From the NCBI GenBank assembly GCA_008000375.1, contig SMOI01000437.1:1-23969 (forward strand): 23,969 bases of DNA. Reading direction: 5' to 3'. Positions 9,112 through 19,309 of the stretch are shown here, in pieces. Source of the stretch: Poteriospumella lacustris. Taxonomy: Eukaryota > Sar > Chrysophyceae > Chromulinales > Dinobryaceae. The translations under genes and the position numbers were made by a program. Numbering within the stretch: position 1 is the first letter of the stretch; each line of letters opens with the position of its first letter. The notes beneath the pieces were generated by a model. That model was given only the letters and a program-made list of their open reading frames with translations. It was not told where the DNA came from and did no database searches.

Positions 9112-9299
9112 TGTGGCTTGACTAGCCTTCAGGTAATGAAATGTGAATTACTCTCTCCTTCGCTGATGAACTACTCCTCGTCGGGTCTCTCCTCCTGCGG
9201 ATCAAACCCAACTGCGGTCATACTGCTATATGGTGCACTGCACCATATAACGGAAACCACCGCACCGACTGACGTGCGGAAGGCCTGTGTAAGGCCACA
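9112..9299 (-). repeat. 3' LTR of the minus-strand gypsy element
   Basis: The 188-bp interval begins TGTGGC and ends GCCACA, a perfect terminal inverted repeat of the TG...CA type. On its right, in the minus sense just upstream, lies a long polypurine tract (9303-9335), and beyond that a degraded gypsy pol reading towards it. Position, termini and tract agree with a short 3' LTR. No second copy was found in the window, so the element appears truncated at its 5' end. Confidence 0.6.
9227..9249. repeat. Perfect palindrome with 11-bp arms
   Basis: TATATGGTGCA and TGCACCATATA flank a single C. The palindrome sits in the middle of the LTR. Thirteen bases of its left half (CTATATGGTGCAC) recur at the left boundary of the 257-bp repeat at 7502-7514. 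It could be a regulatory dyad of the LTR or a scar of a small inverted-repeat element. Confidence 0.85.
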
Positions 9300-9302
9300 T
9301 TA

Positions 9303-9335
9303 CCCTTTCTTCTCTTTTTCTCTCCCTTTTTCTTC
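9303..9335 (-). other. Polypurine tract (plus-strand priming site) of the minus-strand gypsy element
   Basis: The plus strand shows 33 uninterrupted pyrimidines, so the element's sense strand has an unbroken purine run rich in GAAGAAAAAGGG. It ends three bases before the TGTGGC LTR edge, which is where an LTR retrotransposon primes second-strand synthesis. Confidence 0.65.
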
Positions 9336-9526
9336 AAAATTTGCTTCGAAATTTCTTCACTGTGGCCACACACGATGAAGATCGTGGTTGGCCGTTGGTG
9401 TTTATTGACGAAGTAGATTCACTTGCTTTCAATAAAGGTTTCACATTATAATTCCTTTTTATCCGTCTTCATATCTTCAATTCTTCAAGCCTTTCCATTC
9501 ATCGCAACTGATACAATTACGACAAA

Positions 9527-11958
9527 GGTTGATGACCCCTGGAAAGGGTATCAATGGCCGCGCTCAACCTGGCCCGTTGAAGCGCGGAGCAGGGCCGGTC
9601 TTGGTCTGAAGAAGGGAACCGGAAACCTTCTTCTTTCAGTAAAGCTCCCCAGCCTTTGTCCATTTTTGTGTCAACTTGCTTTGTCTTGAATTGCTTGAAT
9701 TGATTGTCGACCTTCTAAGATGCTTGACGGTATTCTGGTGGGATCAACCGTTGCAGCCCATGCTGTTCCAAGTAGCGATGCACAACAGCATTCCGCTTCA
9801 CGTTATCATATGGCTCAATGGTAAGATCTTCCAGTTCGTCCTATCCAAGCCATTTGATCTTGAAATGATAATTCTTTGCTGCTGTCCCTCTAGGAGGAGG
9901 AATGACTTGGACAACGGATTCGACAACAAATTGTCTCTTATCCTTTCCCGCCTCTACTAAGGGGTTCCCCGAACCTTGGAAAGGTTTCAAAAGCGTAACG
10001 TGAACCAATCTCGTTTTCAAGGTCACCAAGTTTTGTAGCTCAAACCGGGCTCCCTCTTGATTGACCACTCGATATGGGCCCAGCCATGGAGTAAGTAGTT
10101 TATCCTTCTTGGACATGTTCTTCACCAAGACTAACGAACCAATGGGGTATTCCGCTTGTTCCTTTTGTTCATGATGCTGTAGGTAATCACGATCCCGTTC
10201 TTCAATAATCTCCGTCTGCACCTTCTGCGCAATCTCCGTCAGGTACCGTTGTCGATTGCACATTTCCGCCACCCATTGTGCTAACCCTCGCTCGTTCTCT
10301 TGACCGTCTGTCCGTAGGGATGTTGGGAGGAATATCCCCCTATCCAAGGTGACGTTATCGCCAAAGAGCAACTCGGCCGGGGATAATCCTGTGGCCGAGT
10401 GCTTCGCAGAATTTATAATCCTCTGGACAAACGGAATGAACTTTACCCATTCCGACGTGGCCATACTGCGATCATACAAGATTGCCGATAAGTGGCGAAG
10501 AATTTCTTTGTTGCTCCTCTCGACAATCCCGTTCTCCTCGTGAGAGTAAGGTGTGGTCAAATCATGGTCAACCCCCAGTCTATCCATAAAAGCCTTTATG
10601 GTTTCGTTGACAAATTGTGGACCTTTGTCTGAACGCACTGAGAATGGTAAGCCATACCGTACCAAAGGTATGGCGCCACATACAAATCCGTTCCTTGCTG
10701 TGATAACTTCTGGCAACAAGGACAGCCTCTCACGAATTGCGCTACATGTTGGCGCATTCCCGGCCAGTACGATTTATCCACGATATCGGAGGATAAATTC
10801 CAGCCATCACTAGACGCCTTGCCTTGTTTGATGTCTTCTAATGCTCGTTTTAGCTTCATTATTGTTGGTTGAACTCCAAGATGTCCGGTTTGTGCGTTGT
10901 GGACCTTTGATATTATTCTTCTGTACTGTTCTGGGATAGTATTTTCTGCAGTTGCCTTCGAAGTTGATGTTGTTCTTGCTGCGATTGTCGGTAACTCTTG
11001 TTGCAAATTCTCATCCCATTGTATTCTTGATAATTCATCCGCTACTGTGTTCTTTTTGCCTGGAATGTGTTCCACATCCATCTGGAACTCTTTTCCACCG
11101 CATCACTTTTGCCGAGCCAGAATTGCTTATATATGTCAAGTTCGCGTGATCCGTTCGCAATGTGAACGCACGATCTTGCAACACTGGCGCAAATTTCTGG
11201 CATGCCATGAAGATTGCATATGCTTCTTTCTCTGGCGTTGACCATCGTAACTGTGACGATTGAAGCGCCTTGCTAAAAAACTTCAATGGCAATTCTCTTG
11301 ATCCGCGTTCAGTCGTCTCGACTTGGAACAGATATGCTCCTATTCCATGGTCAGACGCATCCGTGTGGAGAAAGATTGGGAGATCCGATCTCATGTGCAT
11401 AAGCTTTGGACACTCTGCGATTGCTGTCTTGATTTGTTCAAATGCCATATCCATTTCCAATGTCCATGATATCACTGATTCTCTCTTCTTGTGATCCAGA
11501 GCTCTGTTCAACGGAGCCATTAACATTGATAATCCTCGAATATGGTCGCGGAAGTAGTTAGCTAGCCCTAAGAAGGAACGTAGCTTTCTACCTGTCATTG
11601 GCTTGGGGAAATTGACCAACCGTTCGATTTTCTCCGAGGACATGGATATGCCATTCTCATCCACCACGTGGCCCAAAAATTCCACTTGATGGATACCAAG
11701 GACACATTTCACAGGATTAAAGGTAATGTTGAATTGTCTCAGACGCTGAAAGACTGTTTCTAATCGTTCAACAAATTCCTTTTCAGAATTGCCGTGGACC
11801 AAAATGTTGTCCATGTACAATTCACAAATGAAATATAGCAAACCCGCGAAGACCACCTCCGCAAGCTGCTGATGGAAATGCGATGCTGCCGTTGATATTC
11901 CCATGGGTACTCGTGACTAGACGAATATGCCAAATGCCGTAATGAATGCGGTAAACAT
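9527..11958 (-). pseudogene. Ty3/gypsy pol (RT, RNase H, integrase, chromodomain), degraded
   Basis: RT begins near 11958 in AMFTAFITAFGIF and continues with SRVPMGISTAASHF and the catalytic box YMDN (ELYMDNILVHG). RNase H follows with LHTDASDHGIG and LRTDHANLTYI, then the tether HIPGKKNTVADELSR. The integrase finger (CPCCQKLSQQ) comes next, then a core with SDKGPQF and ENGIVERSNKE, then LTPWLGPYRV and a chromodomain (YHFKIKWLG, then IEPYDNVKRN). Lesions: a TAG at 11917-11919; one extra A in an A-run at 11091-11094 that shifts frame just before the tether; a deletion of roughly 55 residues after the finger that removes the first catalytic Asp; and TAGs after KWLG and after EYRQAS. The final TAA is at 9527-9529. 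Upstream of 11958 RT similarity breaks up quickly. Domain order and the following LTR fix the strand. Confidence 0.9.
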
Positions 11959-13498
11959 CGCCGATGCCGGCAAAAACTACAATTTCAGCTACAGGAAGGG
12001 GTTCTCTATATGGAGTCTTGTATCGGCGGGAGAATGTTCTTGCCGAATTAGATTTTGCAGGTCAAACGATACGTACGGGGTGGATGATATTGTGAACAAA
12101 ATTGTGAACTCTGATGTGATCCAACTTCGGCGGTCTTCCATTACTTTGATACATCGGAACATCTTGCGATATGGGATCTGTATTATCTTACTGTAGCTGG
12201 CTCTAAATTTGTTCTTTTTGCGACCTGGCTGGCGCTACAGTTCGCCTAGTACGATTCTTCAACGAGTCTCAACTTCGTCGAAAAAGCGAAAGGCGTATCC
12301 TTAAGCCTTAAGATTTCCCAAGTCTTCCATAACTAATGGATAACTTTGTTTGAAACTCTTCTTGTGGTATATTGTCAATCGATGGAGCGGCGACGAGTTT
12401 TGGCGCACTGTTATTAATGAAACTGAGGCTGATCACCACAACCTTTTTCTATCATTCTGGCTGACTTTTGTTTGATTTTCTAGAGACAGCAAAACAAGTA
12501 CATGTTAGTGCCCTGATGCGATGGTGGATTTAGCTGTTCAGCGCGCAATGGCGCATTGTAAATTCGCGGAGGCGTCGAGCCTCGAATTATCGTTTTCCTT
12601 GTTAGTTAAAGGTTGTTTGTCATTTATGAGGCATATTATTTGTCTTTGCTTGTTTTGTTTGAATTGCCTTGTTATTTTCAAGCGTCGTACATTGCAAAGC
12701 CATGCTGCGCCCGTACTGTGCAAATCTACATCAAACTCTATTTCGATGTGGTCAGCTGTCAGTTCAAACCTTTAGCGCGCGTGAAGGCTAAAATGGACCC
12801 ATGATTTTAATGGCCCTCGCATTCTGTGTGACATTTAACTGGGATGCGACCCAATAGAAGGCGATCGCATGAAAGCGTCTGTGGGTATCAATCCTGAGAG
12901 GCTTAATATGACGCAGTGGATGATATACCGGTGTTATCGAAGGAAAATCCAGTCACGCCAGTGAAGTCGAAGGGACATTGACTGTAGTAGGAGCATTCGG
13001 GCCGTTGCGTTAAGTTAGGTTTTCGTGTAATAACCTAACTTGGCTGTTCGTGCGGCTGGGAATGCTGAGTGATTGGTTGCTGGATGGAATCAAGTTGTTC
13101 AATGAAAATGTGGTGGCATGGTCTCTGTCCATTGGGGAATATCTGGGACCGGTTCCGCCGTAGTTACACCGCAATGTCCGTCGTATGGCCAGTGGCTGGC
13201 TGAAGACTATGAACGCTAAAACACGCAACAAGAGATCCCTGGTACGACAAACCCTTTGAAAGTATTTTGGTGGCGAGCAAAAGGGCCGAGTGGGAGAACT
13301 TCTTCAACAACAAGATACTACTTAAAGCGAGAGTTCAACTGTGTGGCTCAAAGCGCGAAAGGGAACCCGGAACTTCTCGATCCGCGGAAAACGTAGAGTC
13401 TTAACAGAAAGAGTTAGTACGCCTTCGGAAGGATCCGTTCTTGTGCTCTTGATAATAAGGAAAGCGCCATGAAATGCATGAATGGCTGCTTCGGCGAT
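11959..13498. other. Long stretch without a recognised gene
   Basis: The first 250 bases probably hold the N-terminal RT part of the minus-strand gypsy element in shattered frames: FDLQNLIRQEHSPPIQ on the minus strand resembles the VD.R..N....R..P.P segment of gypsy RT. From about 12300 to 13498 I see only short frames without domain similarity, no repeat of note and no tRNA-like structure. Confidence 0.4.
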
Positions 13499-13956
13499 CT
13501 AGTGATCTTTCAAAAATGGAAGAACAAGGGTGTTATAGACTGTAGCATCGGATGAAGAACCAGGTGCAATTTCCAGTGACACGATGTATTTCGACATATG
13601 AGTTGTCCCCAACACCAGTTTGTATGCGTGACATTTCTTGTACGCCGTGTACATCCTGTCCAAAGATGTACCCTCGTCTTGTGCTGCTTCTTCAGAGCGA
13701 CACACTACGGAGTAGGTACCATCCACTGCACCGATTGATCCGACAAAGTCTTGCTTGACAATAGTGGGATGGCATTGTTCTGCACCTCTATTCGATCCAA
13801 AAAGGCAACATAGTCGCCCGTCAACTGCTCATGATAAGCCTTCCACTTTGATAGTTCAGCAATCTGCCCTTCTCGTCCTTTAAAAATCCATGTGAAAAGG
13901 GAATAAATGCTGATGTAAACCTCGTATAACTCGCTTCCACCACTCGTGAATCGCAC
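13499..13956 (-). pseudogene. DDE_4 (Harbinger-like) transposase fragment, frameshifted
   Basis: Two overlapping minus-strand frames are joined by a frameshift near 13740. The downstream frame reads IGAVDGTYSV, then YTAYKKCHAYKLVLG, then SLEIAPGSSSDATVYNT. This matches the DDE_4 nuclease pattern: a first Asp in a G.(V/I)DGT motif, a conserved H..K core, and a second Asp in PGS..D...Y. The third acidic residue and C-terminus are missing after the stop at 13499. The upstream frame (KWKAYHEQLTGDYVAFLDR) would be the N-terminal part. Harbinger-type enzymes normally act with a separate Myb-like protein, which I do not see here. It is not functional. Confidence 0.65.
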
Positions 13957-14221
13957 TAGCGGCCCAGATGAATTGTGCTTCTAGACAACTGAATGACGTA
14001 GCATGACGAAGGCGATAAATTCTTTGAATCGTATTTCGCACACGCTCGTCTGCGAATCCGTGGTGACTGAGATGGGACTGCCAGGGAATCTGTCTTGAAG
14101 CGGTGAAGCCAATTCAAGAAGACAAAGAAGACCGACGAAGAAATGGACGAAGATGATGACTAATTATTTTTACATACCTTCTATTAATCATGTCATGTCT
14201 TTTGTCTTTCCGCCCTGCTGT

Positions 14222-14478
14222 TATGGTGCACGGCGCCTTAACTCAACCGTTCGCCAGTGGTGGCCACCTTTGGTCTTGCATAACTTTGCTGACTTGAGCG
14301 TTTTTGCGGAAATCAATCCAGTACAAATATTCATGGGTTAATTTGCCACAACTTCTGTGGATTAGTTTTTCGATTTGGCCAACTCGTCACCGACTTATGC
14401 GCCCCGGAAAATGGCAGACGGAATCGTCATTGTGAGACTTCAGTGCGGAAAACACAAGAGTTCCGTTTTCCCGTAACT
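14222..14478 (+). repeat. 257-bp dispersed repeat, copy B
   Basis: This is the second copy of the segment at 7505-7761, in the same orientation and apparently identical. Its right flank (GCTATTACATAATCC) and left flank (CGCCCTGCTGT) differ from copy A, so the boundaries of the shared unit are sharp. Exact identity across 6.7 kb of decayed sequence implies recent mobilisation, gene conversion or an assembly artefact. Confidence 0.9.
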
Positions 14479-15187
14479 GCTATTACATAATCCCCCTGCC
14501 ATGGAACACCTGCCATGAACTTATATATTTCTTGAGGAGAACCCTGCCATGACTTCTGTTGTTTTTGCATTGAACACCTGTACTTAATCACATACCATTC
14601 AAGCGCTGTGTAAACGAGTATAATTTTCGACTAGCGTGATCGAATAGTTATCTTGTTTACTCCTTACTAATCAAGCGGAACAAAACACGCAAAACCCGTC
14701 ACGTGAAACAAGTCGATACTTATCAGTGAGTGGAAAAGTGTGAGTGAGTGGGGAAACAAAGCTTACTAAGGTCTTGACAGTAGTCAAGAAAAGAGAAACA
14801 AAAGCATACTAAAAATGACAGTAGTCATGGGGAAACACGTTGATTCTTGACGCGTTATGGCGTGTATGATTTAGGCAGAAGAACATCTCAACGCCTGAAC
14901 TGAACTGAAACAACGCAACGCAAGACAAGGAATCCTCGCATACATAAGCACCAGTTCGACCAAGCCGTTGTATCATGTTTTCTTCCGTACTCCAATCTGG
15001 AACTGGAAAATTGGTTCAACTCTTTCCAAAGCTTGATGAATGACTCAATCCGATCCACATGTGAGATTCCATTGCATATACCGACGATAATGAACATACT
15101 TACCAAGATAAAAACATTGTCGGTGAGATCATGGAACAGTCGAAAACAAATCGACACTCATCGTAAGAATCAACGATATTTGAGTAA
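14479..15187. other. Stretch without a gene, with short repeats
   Basis: CCTGCCATG occurs three times between about 14495 and 14552. Two small palindromes share the loop AGTA: CTTGAC-AGTA-GTCAAG at 14773-14788 and ATGAC-AGTA-GTCAT at 14815-14828, each preceded by similar text (AAACAAAGCTTACTAA, AAACAAAAGCATACTAA). A minus-strand frame at 14888-15157 has no recognisable domain. This may be the 5' flank or terminal region of the MULE-like element that follows. Confidence 0.4.
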
Positions 15188-16310
15188 CAGATAGGTTGTC
15201 TCTCGTGGCTTGCGTGGTTTGAAAACGCCACGGTAAAAATCGACGAGCAAAACAAGCCTGCTTTTTACGAGCAAAGTCAAGCTGGCCATATGCAGGACAT
15301 TAACGAAAATTATGAAGAACGAGCAAATCTGTCGTTGTTTGCACAGGAGCCCATCGGTTCTGATGAGTATTGTTGTCTTGAATGCTCTGTTCGTTGCACA
15401 GAAAGATCGGCTTTTTAAAGAACTGCTCACCACAACTTTCAAAAAGGGCGAATATTTCTATACCCCAATCTGTTTGATATGAAGCATCTTTTTGCCAGTA
15501 ACATGCGGTCACATGTTGCGTACTACAGATGCAAATACCTGCGGACCAGCAAGTGTTTAATCAAGCTTACTCTCTATTGCAATTGTGATGGAGAGAAGGA
15601 GATTGTTGAACAAGGTGAACATTATTGTTCACTGGAAGATCAAAAGATGTATTTTGATGTGTTAGATATCACAAAATAAGTGAAAACGCTTGCTGTCGAA
15701 AATGGCACCAAAGCAGCACACCAGTTAGCAGAGGAGGTTCTCCACATCTTCGAAAGCTGTTTCGTTGGTAAGTGTCGGTACTTAGCTTATCATTTTGTGC
15801 CCTATACCAACTTGGTGTTTATGTGTGTTTTTAGGTAGACTGTTAAAGACTCTCACTATCGAGCAGATGAAGACTATGACCTATGGCATTCGTCACCAGG
15901 AATACGGCAGTTGGGAAGGAATGCTTCGTTCTGCTCCGTTTTTCATGCAAGCGACACTGACGGTGACCTTTCGTTTCATAAGACGAGAGAGAGATGGGGC
16001 GATCCCGATTTGATATTCCTTCTCCGAGGTGGGCCATTCAATATCTTCATTGACTGCACTTTCCAAGTTGTGCCCCTTCGAGTCTCTCAGTTGATGGTTG
16101 TTATGGTGTCCCAATCTACATTTACATGCGTCCTACTGCCTGGCCTGGCATCAAGGCATCAATGCTTCGGAATGGAAAAGTTGAAGTCGCTCATATAAAT
16201 GCTACCAAAGAACAGTTTCCGGAGGGACAGTTTCTTTGCTTTTTTCACGTCGCAAGATGCTCAGGCCTGGAGTTGTCCAAACCCTTATCGAAAACAGAGG
16301 TTTTTCGATA
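15188..16310 (+). pseudogene. MULE-type transposase with FLYWCH-like zinc finger, spliced, degraded
   Basis: Frame 2 runs from 15188 with an acidic N-terminal part (DINENYEERANLSLF) past an in-frame TAA at 15416-15418, then gives VAYYRCKYLRTSKC and EQGEHYC, a FLYWCH/WRKY-like Cys-Cys-His-Cys finger typical of Mutator-like elements. After a second TAA at 15677 the frame continues to an intron at 15768-15834, then GMLRSAPFFMQA. After a frameshift near 15955 come FNIFIDCTFQVVPLRVSQL, whose Asp fits the first catalytic Asp of MULE transposases, and after another shift EQFPEGQFLCFFHVARC, which matches the FP.a....C.FH segment. Order and spacing fit the MULE family. At least two stops and two frameshifts make it non-functional. 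Confidence 0.7.
15768..15834 (+). other. Spliceosomal intron in the MULE-like gene
   Basis: The donor GTAAGT at 15768 and the acceptor GTTTTTAG ending at 15834 define a 67-nt intron. Removing it joins ...FESCFVG to RLLKTLTIEQMK in one frame, whereas reading through leaves the transposase frame. A consistent frame across the junction is good evidence that the element was transcribed in the nucleus. Confidence 0.65.
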
Positions 16311-16868
16311 AAAAAAGAGAACATCTTACGCTGATACCAGTGAATGAATAATTCTGTACGGAAGTCCTTTCATTCGCCGTCTGCCCCCACTTGCTCCCAC
16401 AACTTGCGGCATCTGGCTGATAGTAGGCACATCCACACGAGGATGTCCGGCCTACGGTGCCAGTTTATCTATCCTTGCGCGCGCGGCATGCGTGAGTGTC
16501 GTTGGTTTTGATTCCTTCGTGATTATCACCCTGTGGGGCAGGGTTACCCAATCTGGTTTCGCGAGAATGTCTTTGACACCTCTCAGCACATAACGATTCG
16601 AGACACAACTGAGCTTTATCGATGCTCTGCCAGTTCAGTAACTCGGTTTAATCGTCTTCTTGCCGAAACGTGAAGCGTCAATCGCAGGCCAGCAAGTGGA
16701 GGCCAGCCTCGCAAGCTCCTGGCCGAAGAAGTCATGGTTCTTCTCTGGGCAACCATCAAAGTGCCTCCCTTGGCTCTTGCAGAATTGAAGACCACTGTCG
16801 AGATAGCTAGCGACAGACAAATTGTCTGTAGCTAGCGACAGTTGTCTCTATCTCGCATCTCGAGAGAA
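16311..16868. other. Stretch without a clear gene
   Basis: On the plus strand KLLAEEVMVLLWATIK (about 16702-16749) could be the N-terminal part of the transposase that follows, but this is weak. A cluster of inverted and direct repeats lies at 16800-16854 and is listed separately. Confidence 0.35.
16800..16854. repeat. Compound repeat: two TAGCTAGCGACAG units around a palindrome
   Basis: TAGCTAGCGACAG occurs at 16804-16816 and 16829-16841. Between and overlapping them is the palindrome CAGACAA-A-TTGTCTG (16814-16828), and the whole is bracketed by GAGATAG and CTATCTC. It may be an end-to-end junction or end structure of a small DNA transposon just upstream of the DDE_3 remnant. Confidence 0.7.
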
Positions 16869-17428
16869 CTGCAGAATGTAGGAATGAGCAGAAAGCGCAT
16901 TTCCTATTATTCACGAAATATTGACGAAGCAGCTCCGGTCGCCTTTTGGACAAATCCTCCCGGTAACACCCAACGTATCTAGAGGATTAGAGCCCTGGCT
17001 GGAGTGCTTGCCCGGGCTCCGGGACGGCCACCACGAGAGAGCGGTCCATTGCTGACAACTTTGGTTGCTGTTAACACCAATGTTGGAATGGTACAGCATT
17101 GGAACTATGTCGGCGGCACGACAACTCATCGCTTTTTTCTCTTTATTGTTGCATTCTTATTGCCGGCGATCAGGGCCACTGGACCACGAGTGATAACAAT
17201 GGACAATCTTATCGCACACTACTTTCCCGAAACAATCCAAGCAATCCAATTAGAAGGCCACACATTCATTCACCTGAGATTGGGCCCATTGAGTGGGTAT
17301 TTGCGCTTTTATCAGCTTTGTCATTGGTTTGCATATATATAAACGTTCGTGTTTTGACTGAAACTTGCAGAACAACTGAGATAACATCAATTTGGAGAGA
17401 ACGTGAAGAAGAAATGGTTCCCAAGTAA
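16869..17428 (+). pseudogene. DDE_3 (Tc1/IS630-like) transposase fragment
   Basis: The frame from 16869 gives LQNVGMSRKRISYYSRN, an end of a helix-turn-helix region of the kind seen in IS630-like proteins, then a TAG. After a shift the frame from about 17004 gives PLLTTLVAVNTNVGMV, FFLFIVAFL and ITMDNLIAHYFPETI, whose Asp (17202-17204) is the second catalytic Asp of the MDN..AH motif. A further shift near 17270 leads to SPEIGPIEWVFALL, whose Glu (17291-17293) is the third catalytic residue (PYSP..NPIE motif). The Asp-Glu spacing is about 30 residues, against 34 in DD34E enzymes, because of a small loss at the shift. The first Asp is not identifiable. It is not functional. Confidence 0.7.
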
Positions 17429-18192
17429 TGGAACTCCACAATATGTAAAGAGATTACCAACTCCACAATATGTAGGACAACATCGTTGAGCACTTCCGCA
17501 TACTAATACTCCAATCCGAGTCTTTGGACCAATATATTCAAATAGAGCTACGCGATTTAGTAGATGACTTCGATGCCAATTTCCTCGACATTGCCTCGAA
17601 TGGAACATGATGCATGTAATTTGCGGAGCACGTGAGTGGTGGGAAACTACATGCCGTGGATAGCCATCAGCAGTGCGGCCAACATTAGCCAGGCGAGCTA
17701 TGCCAAGGTGACCTGCGACTGTCGCTTCGTTCCCGCTGATAGCCTCAATGGTGTGCTCCGCAGGTCAGGTGTGTGCATCTTATCCAAAAGACCATATGTA
17801 TGGGGCATGCACCCATGCTTAATCCTGGGGAGCTTAGAATCCGATGAAGATGATTCCACCAAGGTGGAAGACGCATTCAATACTTGAGAAGACCCAGACG
17901 CCGTAGAGAATTTCCTGCAGCTGCCACACCTGTCTCGACAGAAGAGACAAAGAACGTCTAGCTCTTCAGACTCAATTGAAGGCTGCGGAAACTCCGGACG
18001 GAGTTCTTCACCGGCTGCAAGGTCGTAGAGTGGTGCGACCACGAACGAATAACAACAGTAACAACAGCTGCATTTGAAACAGCACTTTCTTCCCCCATCC
18101 TACGATAAAAGTGCACCAAGGGAAAAAACAGCCGTTTTCCAAAAGTCCGTTTTTTTCATCGCAGGACGGCGGACAGCGAAGTATGCCCTGTA
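17429..18192. other. Stretch without a recognised gene
   Basis: AACTCCACAATATGTA is repeated at 17432-17447 and 17459-17474. Frames on both strands between 17636 and 18042 (Ser-rich on the minus strand, SDEDDS-containing on the plus strand) have no recognisable domain. Near 17890-18030 the plus strand reads QKRQRTSSSSDS, possibly a tail of the preceding transposase. Nothing firm. Confidence 0.35.
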
Positions 18193-18358
18193 TTCCGAAG
18201 CATCCACCTTCAGTGATTGGAGGGGGTGTGGGGGTCTAAGTTTCGCCGTGTCCGTTTGAAGTCTCTACCTCGGTAGTGTTTCGTCATTTGTCATTTGTCA
18301 CTTGTCGCTAGTGTCGTTTGTCGCGTGTTTGGTTGCTGCCGCCCCCAAACTAACTTAC
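18193..18358 (+). repeat. Direct repeat pair, left copy
   Basis: TTCCGAAGCATCCACCTTCAG starts a segment that matches 19310-19514 with scattered substitutions and small insertions: ...GGGGTGTGGGGGTCTAAG, TTTCGCCGTGTCCGTTTGAA, GTCTCTACCTCGGTAGTGTT, then a run of TTGTCA-type units, then CCCCAAACTAACTTAC. The shared order of blocks shows common origin. It could be one LTR of a very short element (TRIM-like), or a tandem duplication of about 1.1 kb. Confidence 0.8.
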
Positions 18359-19309
18359 TAAGGAAAACACGAACTCCCTGACAACCACCCAACACCACTG
18401 TTTGCCTTGGCGACAACTATCGCAGTCATGAGGTTGGGAAGCAGATAACCCAAACAGGGACGCCCCCAGGCCAATACGCTATGAGGTGGTGAGCCGCCTG
18501 ATGGTCACGAGTTTCTTTCAGAAAATCGCCGCGTGGCGCCATGACTCGGCCCACGAGGGGGACATCGGCAAACAACGCCGTCATCAGTCCTTCATCATCC
18601 TGCGCGTCGCTGGTTGGTTGTCCAACCTTTTCGACTGGGAGTAAAACCTCAGCGCCTCCACCAGGACGGAGTGGCAACGCTTCTCTAACGAGGAGCCGCT
18701 CACTCACATCTGGCGCAGGATCAGCGAAGGATCGCGAGGCCTGTCGGCCGCATCGACGGTCGATCTGGTCATCGACCGCCTCCATCCGTCGACTGCTTGG
18801 TGCGGTGGATGGAGACGCGGGGGACGGTGGACAGCGCGATGCTTGCGCTCTTCAATCTCCGAGGAAATGTCGACCTTGAACTCGACGATTTCTTCAATAT
18901 GACCCCATGCGTCGATCACAGAACCCACCTTCAAAGAACTTGGCATCGAGTCTGCGTCGAAATAGACCGCGACTATGGCGGACATCAACCGGATACTGGT
19001 CAACACTGAAGCCAGAGCCTGATTGTTTGAGAACATTGGCCGTCCCTGCGGCACCTAATGTCCAGTTAATGACGAGTTTCTTCTCTACGGAGGCCTATCG
19101 GAGATCATCCATCGCACAAAATCATCCTTGTGTCCAACAAGGCAGATGATGGAACAAAGCAATGGCAATGCATGGCCACGTGAATGGACAGAAAATTCAA
19201 TGAGTTCGACGAGATTTCCGCCGCGGCGGGAAGCGACATCATAAATGGCGACTAGGCCGAGGAGTGAGCCGGGGATATATGTGGCAAAGCGGGGAAAGGC
19301 ACTGCTTTG
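18359..19309. other. Interval between the direct repeats, unassigned
   Basis: Several frames on both strands reach 70-120 codons, for example minus 18426-18785, minus 18704-19054 (SIRLMSAIVAVYFDADS) and plus 18797-19009 (MLALFNLRGNVDLELDDFF), but none shows a recognisable domain. Plausible protein-like text lies in more than one frame, so I cannot say which strand, if any, codes. Confidence 0.3.

Noticed and set aside
9527-11919. Reassigned TAG codon, suggested by three in-frame TAGs in the minus-strand gypsy pol
   Set aside because: The same copy also has a frameshift and a deletion, and other frames in the window end at TAG, so simple decay is enough.
12300-13490. 5' LTR and gag of the minus-strand gypsy element
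   Set aside because: I looked for a second copy of the 188-bp LTR and a gag-like frame in this interval and found neither.
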